From Comamonas koreensis (GTDB lineage Bacteria; Pseudomonadota; Gammaproteobacteria; Burkholderiales; Burkholderiaceae_C), in assembly GCF_014076495.1 (NCBI RefSeq), contig NZ_CP043575.1:4588001-4652000 (forward strand): DNA of 64,000 bases, read 5' to 3'. The stretch's first letter is position 1. The number at the start of each line of letters is the position of its first letter. This document shows, piece after piece, positions 41,249-50,706 of the stretch. A program made the translations under genes and the position numbers. The notes beneath the pieces are model-generated. The model did no database searches and had not been told where the DNA came from. It saw only the letters and a program-made list of their open reading frames with translations.

Positions 41249-42136
41249 TCAGGCATCCCACTGCAGGCAGCGCATGCTGATGGTGCCCGACTGAAAGCCC
41301 TCGAACACCTGGCGCGCCGGGCCACTGCCATGGGCGGCGCCCAGCGCATACAGCAAGGGCCAGTAGTGGTCCGGCGTGGGTACGGCCATCCGGGCGGATG
41401 CATGCAGCTGCTGGTAGGCCACCAGCGCTTCCCGGTTGCCTGCCAACAAGGCCTGCTTGGCCGCTTCGTCAAACTGCTGGGCCCAGTCGCGGGCGGCCAT
41501 CAGCCCTTCGGGCGCGCCGCGCACCGTTGCGCGCAGGTTGTGCACGATATTGCCGCTGCCGATGAGCAGCACGCCCTGCTCGCGCAAGGCTGCCAGCTCC
41601 TTGCCCACGGCATAGTGGTAGGGGGCAGACTGGTTGTAGTCGATCGAGACCTGGAACACCGGCACATCGGCCTGGGGGTAGAGGTGGTGCAAGACGGTCC
41701 AGGTGCCGTGGTCCAGCCCCCACTGGTCCGTCAGCTGCGCCTGGCCGCTGCGCACCAGCGCGGACGCCTTGGCCGCGAGCGCTGGGTGGCCAGCGGCCGG
41801 GTACTGCATTGCATGCAGCTCGGCCGGAAAGCCTGAGAAATCGTGGATGGTGGCGGGCTTGTCGTTGACCGTCACGCCGGTGCTGCCGCGCGTGAGCCAA
41901 TGGGCCGACACCACCAGGATGGCGCTGGGCCGGGGCAGGCTGGCACCCCAGCGTTGCAGGTGCTGGGTAAAGGGGTTGGCGCTGATGGCATTCATCGGGC
42001 TGCCATGGCCGATGAACAGCACCGGCATTTTGCGCGGCGGCTGCGGGCTGCGGGCCAGGGCTTGGCCCATCGGCAAAAGAGCGGCCATCACCGCAGACAG
42101 ACTGCCGGACAGGACCAGGGAGCGACGTGACAACAT
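41249..42136 (-). CDS. DODA-type extradiol dioxygenase with Tat signal
   Basis: A 295-residue member of the LigB/DODA (YgiD) family. Zinc or iron ligands are likely in 'F-I-G-H-G-S-P' (His), 'V-S-A-H-W' (His) and 'L-D-H-G-T-W' (His). The start at 42136 gives S-R-R-S-L-V-L followed by a hydrophobic stretch ending at about residue 30 (A-L-A-R), a twin-arginine signal peptide. YgiD proteins I know of are cytoplasmic, so export would be unusual. Substrate is unknown, probably a catechol-like compound. Confidence 0.85.
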   Translation of the reverse strand: MLSRRSLVLSGSLSAVMAALLPMGQALARSPQPPRKMPVLFIGHGSPMNAISANPFTQHLQRWGASLPRPSAILVVSAHWLTRGSTGVTVNDKPATIHDFSGFPAELHAMQYPAAGHPALAAKASALVRSGQAQLTDQWGLDHGTWTVLHHLYPQADVPVFQVSIDYNQSAPYHYAVGKELAALREQGVLLIGSGNIVHNLRATVRGAPEGLMAARDWAQQFDEAAKQALLAGNREALVAYQQLHASARMAVPTPDHYWPLLYALGAAHGSGPARQVFEGFQSGTISMRCLQWDA

Positions 42137-42210
42137 GGGGCGTGGAGCAAAAACAAAGGGCCGCAGTCTGAGGCGGCAGAGGGGCACAAGTTCCGCCGCA
42201 GCCCCCAAAG

Positions 42211-42245
42211 AAAAATGCAGTGCTTGCCCAGGGCATGCACTGCAT
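42211..42245 (-). terminator. Intrinsic terminator after the alcohol dehydrogenase gene
   Basis: On the minus strand ATGCAGTGC pairs with GCACTGCAT, with an inner GCCC/GGGC stem, followed by a T-run. It lies about 30 bases past the dehydrogenase stop. Confidence 0.85.
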
Positions 42246-42274
42246 TGGCTTTGGAGCATCAGGCGGTCAACACA

Positions 42275-43318
42275 TCAGATGCTGGCGTTGTCGATCACAA
42301 AACGGTAGGCCACATCGCCGCGCAGCATGCGCTCATAGGCCTCGTTGATCTGCTCGGCCTGGATCAGCTCGATGTCCGCCACAATGCCGTGCTCGGCGCA
42401 GAAATCGAGCATCTCCTGCGTCTCGGGGATACCGCCGATCAGCGAACCGGCGAGGCTGCGCCGCTTCATGATCAGGCCAAACACACCGGGCGAGGGATGC
42501 GGGGTGGAGGGCGCGCCCACCAGGGTCATCGTGCCATCGCGCTTGAGCAGGTTGAAGAAGGGATCGAGCTCATGCGGGGCCGCAACGGTGTTCAGGATGA
42601 AGTCCAGGCTTTGCGCATGCGCGGCCATCTCATCGGCATGGCGTGAGACCACCACCTCGGCAGCGCCCAACGCCTTGGCCGCATCGCGCTTGGATTCGGA
42701 CGTGGTGAACGCCACCACATGCGCGCCCATCGCATGCGCCAGCTTGATGCCCATATGGCCCAGCCCGCCAATGCCCACCACGCCCACCTTGTGGCCGGGC
42801 CCCACGCGCCAGTGGCGCAGAGGCGAATAGGTGGTGATGCCGGCGCACAGCAGCGGCGCCACAGCGGCCAGCTGTTCCGGTGGATGGCTGACCCGCAGCA
42901 CATAGCGCTGGTGCACCACAATGCTTTGCGAATAGCCGCCCAGGGTATGGCCCGGCGCATCGGCGGTAGGCCCGTTGTAGGTGCCGACCATGTGGTTGCA
43001 GTAGTTCTCCAGCCCCATGCCGCAGTCCACACAGTGCTGGCAACTGTCGACGATGCAGCCCACGCCTACCAGATCCCCGGGCTTGAAATCGCTCACATCG
43101 GAGCCGACTGCCGCGACCTCGCCGACAATCTCATGCCCGGGCACACAGGGGTAGAGCGTGCCCGCCCATTCGGAGCGCACCTGGTGGATGTCCGAGTGGC
43201 AGACGCCGCAATAGGCAATGCGGATCTGCACGTCCTTGGCGCCCGGCGTGCGGCGCTCGATGTTCAGGGCTTGCAGGGGTTGGTCACCCGCGTGGGCGCC
43301 ATAGGCTTTGACGGTCAT
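42275..43318 (-). CDS. Zinc-dependent NAD(P) alcohol dehydrogenase (YahK/CAD-like)
   Basis: A 347-residue zinc MDR alcohol dehydrogenase. The catalytic zinc ligands are in 'G-V-C-H-S-D' and 'P-G-H-E', the structural zinc is bound by four Cys between about residues 92 and 107, and the Rossmann motif is 'G-I-G-G-L-G-H-M-G'. It resembles YahK/cinnamyl-alcohol-type aldehyde reductases, usually NADPH-linked, acting on a broad range of aldehydes. The start at 43318 gives the normal length. Confidence 0.93.
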   Translation of the reverse strand: MTVKAYGAHAGDQPLQALNIERRTPGAKDVQIRIAYCGVCHSDIHQVRSEWAGTLYPCVPGHEIVGEVAAVGSDVSDFKPGDLVGVGCIVDSCQHCVDCGMGLENYCNHMVGTYNGPTADAPGHTLGGYSQSIVVHQRYVLRVSHPPEQLAAVAPLLCAGITTYSPLRHWRVGPGHKVGVVGIGGLGHMGIKLAHAMGAHVVAFTTSESKRDAAKALGAAEVVVSRHADEMAAHAQSLDFILNTVAAPHELDPFFNLLKRDGTMTLVGAPSTPHPSPGVFGLIMKRRSLAGSLIGGIPETQEMLDFCAEHGIVADIELIQAEQINEAYERMLRGDVAYRFVIDNASI

Positions 43319-43549
43319 GGTGAAGGTCCTATTCCGTTCGTGGAGGTCAGCGCATGGCGCGGGCAAGGCCACGCCAGCTGGCAGATGCACGGGGTGCTGC
43401 CGCCATGCAAAGGCATAGGCAGTCATGCCCGCATGAAGGCGCGTTCATCTTACGCCCCTTGTATGGCAGATCTGCTGGGGCCGGGCAACGGCTTGCAAAC
43501 CGCTGGTTCTGCCGCCAAAAGCTGATCGCCCTTTTCTTAAAATGGTTTT
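43319..43549. other. Intergenic region upstream of adh, no gene seen
   Basis: No ORF with a plausible protein is present. It presumably holds the alcohol dehydrogenase promoter on the minus strand. Confidence 0.4.
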
Positions 43550-43566
43550 ATGAGAATAATTCTCAT
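43550..43566 (+). promoter_or_regulatory. Near-perfect Fur box
   Basis: ATGAGAATAATTCTCAT is a 17-base palindrome broken only at its centre, the classic Fur operator form (ATGAGAAT-n-ATTCTCAT). It overlaps a possible -10 (AATAAT, 43555-43560) with TTTTCT 17 bases upstream. No iron-uptake gene follows on either side. Confidence 0.82.
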
Positions 43567-43662
43567 TTGCGAATATGATCAACACCAAGGTTCAGCGATT
43601 GCCGCCGTTCCTTGTTTCATCGTGGGGCGACCTACTGGGTTTTCACTCCAGTGGTCGTTTTT
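43567..43662 (+). ncRNA. Candidate Fur-repressed small RNA
   Basis: Transcription from the promoter overlapped by the Fur box would run about 96 bases to an intrinsic terminator (stem 43628-43657, T-run 43658-43662). A 30-codon ORF from 43575 has no ribosome site and reads through the terminator, so a coding role is unlikely. The layout matches RyhB, NrrF, PrrF and BrrF-type iron-sparing RNAs, which are positioned this way by function and not by sequence. The 5' end is estimated. Target pairing was not analysed. Confidence 0.55.
43628..43662 (+). terminator. Intrinsic terminator of the candidate sRNA
   Basis: CGACC(T)ACTGG pairs with CCAGTGGTCG with one bulged T, a nine-base loop and TTTTT directly after the stem. 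Confidence 0.72.
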
Positions 43663-43970
43663 GCTAGCCAGCGGTTCTCCATGTAGCCAGGCATTTTTTT
43701 CACGTTGAAGCGCTCTCGCCGTCTTTGCTGCGCGCTCCGCCCAAGTCCTTCCAATGGACCTTGCCAGGTCAGTGCTCCGGAAGCAGGCATATGCCCTCGC
43801 GGCATGGCGATCCTCTCCCCGGTCTCGTTTATTGCTCAGCGGATGCGCTGTCAAGCGCCTCCTTGTACAGCGCTTTCCTGTCGCCCGGTGCTGCTGACGC
43901 CATCCGGCTATACCCGATGACATAAAAAGTATGCAAGTGCTAACATCCACTCCAATCATCTGGAGTTGGT
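43663..43970. other. Intergenic region without recognisable gene
   Basis: Short frames exist on both strands but none resembles a protein, and none has a ribosome site. It lies between the candidate sRNA and the IPTL-CTERM-like gene, whose ribosome site (TGGAG) is at its right end. It may contain decayed coding sequence. Confidence 0.4.
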
Positions 43971-44768
43971 ATGAGAATATTCATTTCATGGATTGCTAAG
44001 TCACTGATCGCTGTGGCTGCCGCGCTGGGCTTGCAGGCCGCGCAGGCACAGGGCCTGCTGTTCACGCCAGGCAGCATCAACTTCAGCAACACGGCGGCAG
44101 GCAGCGTATCGGCAGCGCAGAGCGTCACGGTGGAGTACCAGGGACCCACGCCATTCGTACTGAATGTCAGCAGCGTCACGCCGCCTGCAAACTCCGCCTT
44201 CACGGTCGTGGACAGCAGCTGCGCTGCAGGCCCCTATCCGCAATTCACGCCTTGTACGATCAGCTTTACGTTCACTGCGCCGGCTGCTGCGGGCCCTGTC
44301 ACAGATGCCTTCCGCTTTGAAGTCGACAATCTTGGCACCCAGTCCATCACCCTGAACGGCTCCTCGGATGGCGCCACGCCCCAGTCCATCACCTTCAACT
44401 CCACCCCGCCCAGTCCTGCCCCTGTGGGAGGCAGCTACGATATTGCAGCCACCGGCGGTGAATCGGGCGAGCCGGTTGTTTTCTCCATCGATCCCTCAGC
44501 GGCTGCGATTTGTTCGGTCACGGGCAACACGGTAAGCTTTCTCAGCGTGGGCACCTGCGTGGTCAATGCCAACCAGGCAGGCAATGGCGCCTATTTCGCA
44601 GCCCCTCAAGAGCAGCAAAGCTTTGCGGTGACCGCAGCCCCGACCGCCAACCCCGGCACGCCCGAACCTGTGCCCGCACTGGGCGCCTGGGCAGCGGTGC
44701 TGCTGTCCAGCTTGGTGGCGGTGGCCATGGTGCTGGTGCAAACGCGGCGCAGGGTTCAGCCAGCTTAA
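43971..44768 (+). CDS. Exported choice-of-anchor/IPTL-CTERM-like protein
   Basis: A 265-residue secreted protein. It has a signal peptide (about residues 1-26, A-A-Q-A-Q), an Ig-like domain resembling choice-of-anchor-D/HYDIN folds (about 27-135), and a second beta domain (about 140-220; 'SICSVTGNTVSFLSVGTCVVNANQAGN' type). The tail has V-P-A-L-G-A-W, one hydrophobic helix and R-R-R, an IPTLxxW-CTERM-like sorting signal as in the protein at 23.3 kb. Surface display is inferred. Its stop overlaps that of the convergent Gre gene in a shared TTAA. Confidence 0.8.
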   Translation: MRIFISWIAKSLIAVAAALGLQAAQAQGLLFTPGSINFSNTAAGSVSAAQSVTVEYQGPTPFVLNVSSVTPPANSAFTVVDSSCAAGPYPQFTPCTISFTFTAPAAAGPVTDAFRFEVDNLGTQSITLNGSSDGATPQSITFNSTPPSPAPVGGSYDIAATGGESGEPVVFSIDPSAAAICSVTGNTVSFLSVGTCVVNANQAGNGAYFAAPQEQQSFAVTAAPTANPGTPEPVPALGAWAAVLLSSLVAVAMVLVQTRRRVQPA

Positions 44769-45250
44769 CGAACCCATAGCACCTCCAACTTCTGCCTGGC
44801 CTGCGCCACCTCCAGCGTCACCTCATCTCCCTCAGCCTTGCCCAGCAGCGCCTGGCCCAACGGCGCTTGGCTGCTGATCACCTGGATGGATTCAGCGCCG
44901 ATGACCAGCTTCATGTTGCCCCCTTCAGGGCCAAGAAAGATCTGCTGCTGTCTCTCGTCCGCATCCAGCAGGCAAACCAGCGCGCCCAGCTGTATGCCCC
45001 TGCCGGCGCTATAGGGCTGCGGGCAAAAAAGCCGCCAATGGACCAGCGCCTGGTGGATGGCCTCAGCGCGCCGCGCCTGGCCCGTCGCCAGGTAGGCCGC
45101 CTCCAGGCCCAAGGTGTCGTACTTGTTCTCGGCAATATTTTCCTCGTGGGTCGCCGCTTCATGCGCCGCACTCACCGCCTGCTCGACCTGCTGCAGGTCA
45201 TCGGCCAGCCGCTCCAGCACCAGCTGCTGCAGCAAGGATTTATCCACCAT
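44765..45250 (-). CDS. GreA/GreB-family elongation factor
   Basis: A 161-residue Gre-type protein. The N-terminal coiled coil (about residues 1-75) has the tip region 'E-E-N-I-A-E-N-K-Y-D-T', shorter than in GreA. The C-terminal globular domain ends with 'P-L-G-Q-A-L-L-G-K-A-E-G-D-E-V'. That end motif is diagnostic for the family. It may rescue backtracked RNA polymerase or act like the Rnk/TraR-type competitors of GreA. It is separate from the main greA gene. Confidence 0.88.
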   Translation of the reverse strand: MVDKSLLQQLVLERLADDLQQVEQAVSAAHEAATHEENIAENKYDTLGLEAAYLATGQARRAEAIHQALVHWRLFCPQPYSAGRGIQLGALVCLLDADERQQQIFLGPEGGNMKLVIGAESIQVISSQAPLGQALLGKAEGDEVTLEVAQARQKLEVLWVR

Positions 45251-45430
45251 GAAAGAGGCCTCTTGAACAAGTTGGGGGGATGATTATGAACCGGCATGGG
45301 TTGGTCATTGCCAGACTCAGGGGCTGTGTGGAGCCGCTGGACAGAGGGTGCAGCTGCTGCTGCCCAGAATGACCTTCTTGTCATGGGTACATTCGGCAAT
45401 ACACCAAACGCCGCGCGCACCACCGACAAT

Positions 45431-45465
45431 AAAAAAGCCACACAGCATCAAAAATGATAGCTGTG
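45431..45465 (-). terminator. Terminator downstream of the CAU tRNA
   Basis: On the minus strand CACAGC-t-ATCA pairs with TGAT-GCTGTG, followed by GGC and a T-run of six. It lies about 14 bases beyond the tRNA 3' end. Confidence 0.75.
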
Positions 45466-45478
45466 CAGCCAATGAATC

Positions 45479-45555
45479 TGGTAGGGCGTGAGGGACTTGA
45501 ACCCGCGACCAAAGGATTATGAGTCCTCTGCTCTAACCAACTGAGCTAACGCCCC
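45479..45555 (-). tRNA. tRNA with CAU anticodon, probably tRNA-Met (elongator)
   Basis: A full cloverleaf of 77 bases with encoded CCA. The acceptor stem is GGGGCGT/ACGCCCT (first pair G-U), the D arm contains AGCTCAGTTGGTTAGAG, the anticodon loop has CTCATAA giving CAU, and the T arm contains GGTTCAAGTCC. A CAU anticodon can be elongator Met or, with lysidine, Ile2. I favour Met but identity elements alone do not settle it. It is not the initiator (no GGG/CCC anticodon-stem triplet). Confidence 0.85.
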
Positions 45556-45607
45556 GGTACCACCACCTGCCAGAAGCCCTGGCGAGTGAAGCTGTGCATT
45601 CTAGCGT

Positions 45608-46609
45608 CTATTTCGGATGGCTCAGTGCGTTGGATACGAGCTTGGAGGTGATTCCAACGATCTGGATCATCTTCTCGTAGGGCATGCGTTTGGGGCCGAT
45701 GACGCCCAGGGTGCCGACCACCTTGCCGTTGACCTGGTACGGCGTGCTGACGACCGACAGCTCCTCGACGGACAGCAGCTGGCTCTCGCCACCGATGTAG
45801 ATTTGCACACCTTCTGCGCGGTTGGAGTTCTCCAGCAGGTGCAGGATCTGGGTCTTTTGCTCGAACAGGTCAAAGGCCCGGCGCAGGTTGGTCATGTCGT
45901 TGCTGAAATCGCTGACGGCCAGCAGGTTGCGCTCGCCAGCAATCACCAGTTCATGCGGCGCTTCTTGGGCGCCTTCATCCACATTCACGGCCGCCAGCAT
46001 CAGTGCGGCGATCTCGTCGCGCAGGCTGTCCACTTCCTTGCGCAGCAGCTGGCGCACCTGCTCCATCGCCAAACCGGCGTAATGGGCGTTGAGGTAGTTG
46101 GCCGTCTCAATCAGCTGGCTTTGCGAGTAGTCCGACTCAGTGAAGATCACCCGGTTCTGCACATCGCCTTCGGGCGAGACCAGGATCAGCAGGATGCGCT
46201 TTTCCGACAGGCGCAAAAACTCGATATGGCGGAACGACGAGCTTTTGCGCGGCGCCTGCACCACGCCCACGTACTGCGACAGCTCCGAGAGCACGCCAGC
46301 AGCGCTGGTGATGACCTTTTGCGGCTGCTCGGGTGCAATCTCGGCCGACACCACCTGGTCCGGGTCTACGGTCAGCATGGTGTCGACAAACAGGCGGTAG
46401 CCCTTGGCCGTGGGGATGCGGCCGGCGGACGTATAGGGGCTGGCGATCAGGCCCAGGCCTTCGAGGTCGGCCATCACATTGCGGATGGTGGCCGGCGAAA
46501 AGTCCAGCCCGGGCGCCTGCGTGAGCGCGCGCGAGCCCACTGGGTGGCCATCCGCTATATAGCGTTCCACCAAGGTTTTGAGCAGCAGCCGGGCGCGGTC
46601 ATCGAGCAT
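45608..46609 (-). CDS. hrcA: Heat-inducible transcription repressor HrcA
   Basis: A 333-residue HrcA. The N-terminal winged helix (about residues 1-75) contains '[21 protein letters not shown]' (given in part) and '[16 protein letters not shown]'. The middle GAF-like domain and the C-terminal '[14 protein letters not shown]' segment complete the family layout. HrcA binds CIRCE elements and represses groESL and dnaK until heat titrates GroEL. No CIRCE element is seen in the window, so its targets lie elsewhere. Confidence 0.97.
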   Translation of the reverse strand: MLDDRARLLLKTLVERYIADGHPVGSRALTQAPGLDFSPATIRNVMADLEGLGLIASPYTSAGRIPTAKGYRLFVDTMLTVDPDQVVSAEIAPEQPQKVITSAAGVLSELSQYVGVVQAPRKSSSFRHIEFLRLSEKRILLILVSPEGDVQNRVIFTESDYSQSQLIETANYLNAHYAGLAMEQVRQLLRKEVDSLRDEIAALMLAAVNVDEGAQEAPHELVIAGERNLLAVSDFSNDMTNLRRAFDLFEQKTQILHLLENSNRAEGVQIYIGGESQLLSVEELSVVSTPYQVNGKVVGTLGVIGPKRMPYEKMIQIVGITSKLVSNALSHPK

Positions 46610-46909
46610 GGGCGCATTTTATCCGTGTCCTTGGCGCCAGCAGCCGCGTTCGGGCCAGAACCAGGGATACCCAGAGGATTCCAGCCAGCAGCCGGACGCC
46701 AGAGATGGCTACCACGTACCCGACTTATGGCGCCCATGCAACAATGAAGCCGTAGCTACCCCGCGTGCCTGCCTGCAGGCGCCCGGCCAGCTCCAGGCCC
46801 AGTCCCGGCCACCGGCGCAGCCCGCCTTTGCAGGGCAGGCGGCAGCCGCCAACTGGGGCTGCTCAAGAAATTCAAAAAGATTACGCCACTTTGGTGATGT
46901 AATTTGCGT
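46610..46909. other. Divergent promoter region, hrcA/nadK
   Basis: About 300 bases between the divergent hrcA and nadK genes. No gene or CIRCE-like inverted repeat is visible. It presumably holds both promoters. Confidence 0.5.
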
Positions 46910-47812
46910 ATGCAGTCTCGCTTCCAACACATTGCCCTGATCGGCAAACACCATGCGCCGCCCACTGCCGAGGTGCGCCAGCAGTCCTATGCGGCTTTCA
47001 GCCAGATCGCCTGCTATATCGAGGCCCAGGGCGGCACTGCATTCCTGGAGAAGGAAACCGCCGCCTTCACCGGCATGGAACACTACCCGACGCTCAGCAT
47101 GCAGGAGATCGGTGAGCGCTGCGACCTGGTCATTGTGCTGGGCGGTGACGGCACCATGCTGGGCGTGGGACGCGAGCTGGCGCAGTACAACACGCCCCTG
47201 GTCGGCATCAACCAGGGGCGACTGGGCTTTGTGACCGATGTCCCGCTGCAGACCTTCATGGGACCGCTCTCGGCGATTCTGGCCGGCGAGTACGAAGAAG
47301 AAGTGCGCTCGATGATCCATGCCCGCGTGATGCGCGAAGGCCAATGCGTCTTCGAGGCGCTGGCCTTCAACGATGTGGTGGTCAACCGGGGCGGCACCTC
47401 GGGCATGGTCGAGCTGCGGGTCGAGGTCGATGGCCAGCTGGTGGCCAACCAGCGCGCAGACGGTTTGATCATTGCAACGCCGACGGGCTCGACGGCCTAT
47501 GCGTTGTCGGTCGGCGGGCCCATCGTGCACCCGACGGTGCCCTGCTGGGTGATGGCGCCGATTGCGCCGCATATGCTGTCCAACCGGCCCAGTGTGATTC
47601 CTGACTCGCAGGAAATTTCGATCGAGGTGATTGGCGGGCGCGATGTGGCCGCCAATTTCGACATGCAGTCGCTCGCCTCCATCCTGCGTGGTGACAAGAT
47701 TTTGGTGCGCAGCGCGCCGCACAAGGCGCGCTTTCTGCACCCCCGGGGCTGGAACTACTACGCCACTCTGCGCAAAAAGCTGGGCTGGAACGAAGGGGGC
47801 ATTACGCCATGA
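46910..47812 (+). CDS. nadK: NAD kinase
   Basis: A 300-residue NAD kinase that phosphorylates NAD+ to NADP+ with ATP. The 'G-G-D-G-T-M-L' catalytic motif is near residue 76, 'GGTSGMVEL' near 160 and '[17 protein letters not shown]' near 190. ATG at 46910 is chosen over an in-frame TTG two codons upstream. It overlaps recN by 4 bases (ATGA). Confidence 0.97.
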   Translation: MQSRFQHIALIGKHHAPPTAEVRQQSYAAFSQIACYIEAQGGTAFLEKETAAFTGMEHYPTLSMQEIGERCDLVIVLGGDGTMLGVGRELAQYNTPLVGINQGRLGFVTDVPLQTFMGPLSAILAGEYEEEVRSMIHARVMREGQCVFEALAFNDVVVNRGGTSGMVELRVEVDGQLVANQRADGLIIATPTGSTAYALSVGGPIVHPTVPCWVMAPIAPHMLSNRPSVIPDSQEISIEVIGGRDVAANFDMQSLASILRGDKILVRSAPHKARFLHPRGWNYYATLRKKLGWNEGGITP

Positions 47813-49467
47813 GCCTCAGACGCATTGGCTTGCGTGATTTCGTCATCGTCGAGCAGCTGGAGGTGGATTTCCAGCCCGGCTTCACGGCACTGACCGGCGA
47901 GACGGGTGCCGGCAAATCGATCCTGATCGATGCTTTGCAGCTGGTGCTGGGACACCGTGCCGACACCGGTTTTGTGCGCCAGGGCGCCAGCCGCGCCGAG
48001 CTGATGGCCGAGTTCGATACGCCCGCCACGCTCGAAGGCTTTCTGGCCGACAACGACATGCCCGGCGAAGAAACGCTGCTGCTGCGCCGCGTGATCGACG
48101 CGCAGGGCAAGAGCAAGTTCTGGATCAATGGCGTGCCCGCCACCGCCACGCAGCTGCGCAGCATTGCGGGCGACTTGGTCGATATCCATGGCCAGCATGC
48201 CTGGCAGGGGCTGACCCAGCCCGAGTCGGTGCGCCAGCTGCTGGACGCCTACGCCGGTACCGACAGCACTCCCACGCAGCGCGCCTATGCGCTCTGGCGC
48301 AGTGCCGACAAGGCCTTGCAGCAAGCGCGCAGCATGGAAGAAACCCACCAGCGCGAGCGCGAACGCCTGCTCTGGCAGATCGCCGAAATCGACAAGCTCG
48401 CGCCCGGACCGCAGGAATGGGAAGAGCTCAACACCCAGCATGGGCGCCTGTCCAATGCCCAGGCCTTGATGGATGCGGCCAACAACGCGATTGCCAGCCT
48501 GGAAGGCGAAGACGGCGGCGCGCTCACCCATGTCAACCGCAGCCTGCATGCGCTGCAGGCCCAGGCCCATGTGGAGCCCGGTTTCTCCGCGATGGCCGAG
48601 TCGCTGGAATCGTGCCTGGCCCAGCTCGAGGATGTGGTGCGCTCGCTCAACGGCTACCTGCGCCATGCCGAGCTGGACCCGGACAAGCTCGAGCAGCTGG
48701 ACCAGCGCCTGGGCAGCTGGATATCGCTGGCACGTCGCTACAAGCGTGCGCCCGAAGACCTACCCGCACTGCTGCAGGGCTGGCATGCCGAGCTGCTGGC
48801 GCTCGAAGCCTCCTCCGATATGGTGCAGCTGGCCAAGAACGCCCAGCAGGCGCAGGAGGCCTACCAAAAGGTCGCCACGACGCTCAGCCAGGCGCGCCAG
48901 CAGGCGGCCAAACGCTTGTCCAAAGCGATCACCGCAGCGATGCAGGACCTGGGCATGGCCGGCGGCCGTTTTGTCGCGCAGGTCAGCCCCGCACGTGAGC
49001 CGCGCAGCGATGGTATCGACGATGTGGAACTGCTGGTCGCTGGCCACCCGGGCACCGACCCCAAGCCAATCGCCAAGGTGGCCTCGGGCGGCGAGCTCTC
49101 GCGCATCTCGCTGGCCATTGCAATATCGACCAGCCAGCTCGGCCAGGCGCCCACCCTGATCTTTGACGAGATCGACTCGGGCATTGGTGGCGCGGTGGCC
49201 GATGCGGTGGGCCGCGTGATGCGGGCACTGGGGCGGGACCGCCAGGTGCTGGCCGTCACCCACCTGGCCCAGGTGGCCGCACGTGGCGACCACCACCTGC
49301 TGGTGGCCAAGCAGCGCAGCAAAAGCGGCACCACGAGCCATATCTGTACCGTGGCCGATGACGAGCGGGTCAATGAAATTGCCCGCATGCTGGGCGGCGA
49401 AAACCTCTCGGCCACGAGCCGCGCCCACGCCCAAGAGATGATTGCCGGAGGAATGAATGACCGATAA
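47809..49467 (+). CDS. recN: DNA repair protein RecN
   Basis: A 552-residue SMC-like protein. The Walker A is 'G-E-T-G-A-G-K-S' near residue 30, a central coiled coil spans about 170-370, and the C-terminal signature '[12 protein letters not shown]' is followed by Walker B 'L-I-F-D-E-I-D-S-G'. RecN acts in double-strand break repair. It lies in a nadK-recN-rapZ operon; no LexA box is seen directly before it, since it is internal to the operon. Confidence 0.97.
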   Translation: MSLRRIGLRDFVIVEQLEVDFQPGFTALTGETGAGKSILIDALQLVLGHRADTGFVRQGASRAELMAEFDTPATLEGFLADNDMPGEETLLLRRVIDAQGKSKFWINGVPATATQLRSIAGDLVDIHGQHAWQGLTQPESVRQLLDAYAGTDSTPTQRAYALWRSADKALQQARSMEETHQRERERLLWQIAEIDKLAPGPQEWEELNTQHGRLSNAQALMDAANNAIASLEGEDGGALTHVNRSLHALQAQAHVEPGFSAMAESLESCLAQLEDVVRSLNGYLRHAELDPDKLEQLDQRLGSWISLARRYKRAPEDLPALLQGWHAELLALEASSDMVQLAKNAQQAQEAYQKVATTLSQARQQAAKRLSKAITAAMQDLGMAGGRFVAQVSPAREPRSDGIDDVELLVAGHPGTDPKPIAKVASGGELSRISLAIAISTSQLGQAPTLIFDEIDSGIGGAVADAVGRVMRALGRDRQVLAVTHLAQVAARGDHHLLVAKQRSKSGTTSHICTVADDERVNEIARMLGGENLSATSRAHAQEMIAGGMNDR

Positions 49468-50350
49468 GACATCCGCCCCGCAGCCACTGGAAGTGGTGGT
49501 CATCACCGGCATGGCCGGCTCGGGCAAATCCGTGGCGCTGCATGCGCTCGAAGACGTGGGCTACTACTGTGTGGATAACTTTCCGCCTGAACTGCTGCAG
49601 GCACTCGTATCACTGGAGCACTGGCAGCACGGCAGCCGCGTGGCCATTGCGATGGATGCACGCAGCGCCAAGGGCCTGTACCTGGTGCCCGAGCAGCTCG
49701 AGCGGCTGCGCGACGCCGGGGCCCAGGTGCGACTTATCTACATGGATGCGCAGCGCGACACGCTGATGCGCCGTTTTTCGGAAACCCGCAGGCGCCACCC
49801 GCTGACCAACGAAAAACTGCAGCAAGGCCCCCGCGCGCTGGCGCAGATGATTGATGAAGAACGCGCGCTGCTGGCCGACCTGCGCGAGCAGGCCCATGTG
49901 ATCGACACCAGCAACCTGCGCGGCTCCCAGCTGCAGGCCTCTATCAAGGAGTGGATCCAGGCGCCGCAATCGAGCCTGACCCTGCTGTTCCAGTCCTTTG
50001 GCTTCAAGCACGGCATCCCCATCGACAGCGACTACATGTTCGATGTGCGCATGCTGCCCAACCCCTACTACGAGCCCGAGTTGCGCCCGCACACCGGGCT
50101 GGAAGCACCGATCGCCCACTTCCTGGCGCAGCAGCCCAAAGTGCTGCAGATGCAAAACGACATCATCCGTTTTCTGGACAACTGGTTGCCCGAGCTGGTG
50201 AAGAATCACCGCAGCTATGCCACGGTGTCGGTGGGCTGCACCGGCGGCCAGCACCGCTCGGTCTACCTGGTCAATGCACTGGCCCAGCACTTTCAAGGCC
50301 GCTGGACCACCTTGCAGCGCCACCGCGAGCTGAGCGCCAAAAAAAGCTGA
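49457..50350 (+). CDS. rapZ: RNase adapter protein RapZ
   Basis: A 297-residue protein. The N-terminal P-loop 'G-M-A-G-S-G-K-S' is near residue 20 and the RapZ C-terminal domain carries '[25 protein letters not shown]' (given in part) and '[10 protein letters not shown]'. RapZ delivers GlmZ-type RNAs to RNase E in enterics and senses glucosamine-6-phosphate. In Burkholderiales it is usually near ptsN/hprK, here with nadK-recN. It overlaps recN by 11 bases. Confidence 0.95.
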   Translation: MTDKTSAPQPLEVVVITGMAGSGKSVALHALEDVGYYCVDNFPPELLQALVSLEHWQHGSRVAIAMDARSAKGLYLVPEQLERLRDAGAQVRLIYMDAQRDTLMRRFSETRRRHPLTNEKLQQGPRALAQMIDEERALLADLREQAHVIDTSNLRGSQLQASIKEWIQAPQSSLTLLFQSFGFKHGIPIDSDYMFDVRMLPNPYYEPELRPHTGLEAPIAHFLAQQPKVLQMQNDIIRFLDNWLPELVKNHRSYATVSVGCTGGQHRSVYLVNALAQHFQGRWTTLQRHRELSAKKS

Positions 50351-50362
50351 TGCCCGCGCTGA

Positions 50363-50599
50363 TTACTCGGCGCGCAAGGCGACGCTGAGCTGGTCGACCA
50401 CGTTCGCCCAATCGGCATCGGCGGTAATGCTTTCACGCAAGAAGCGCGCTTGCGCGGGCGACCAGAATGCGGCATCTGCCAGCAGCACCTTGTGGGGCAG
50501 CGGGCGGTGGGATTCTATGAACTGGCGGATCGACGCATCATCATCGGGCAGGCCCAGTTGCTGGAAGAGCGACGAGAAGGAGTGAACCGTGGGCTCCAT
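50363..50599 (-). CDS. DUF2789-family small protein
   Basis: A 78-residue protein matching DUF2789 proteins: 'F-S-S-L-F-Q-Q-L-G-L' near the N-terminus, 'FIESHRPLP' and 'AAFWSPAQARFLRES', ending in a 'A-D-W-A-N-V-V-D-Q-L' helix. It is cytosolic and helical. Function unknown. Confidence 0.88.
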   Translation of the reverse strand: MEPTVHSFSSLFQQLGLPDDDASIRQFIESHRPLPHKVLLADAAFWSPAQARFLRESITADADWANVVDQLSVALRAE

Positions 50600-50706
50600 G
50601 GCGTACTTTCAAAGCAAGAAGATGGCTGCAGTCTAAGCGCCGTGCAGCGGCGCCCTTTGCAGGACAAGCCCGGTAAAGGACGCCAGTGCCGGTAGCCGAG
50701 CCCGCC

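Noticed and set aside
43575..43667. A 30-codon ORF just after the Fur box
   Set aside because: No ribosome site and the frame crosses the intrinsic terminator, so a non-coding transcript explains the region better.
43579..43959. A 126-codon minus-strand frame
   Set aside because: No recognisable motif, no ribosome site, and it overlaps the candidate sRNA and terminator on the other strand.
46610..46909. Possible CIRCE element for hrcA
   Set aside because: No TTAGCACTC-N9-GAGTGCTAA-like inverted repeat could be found.
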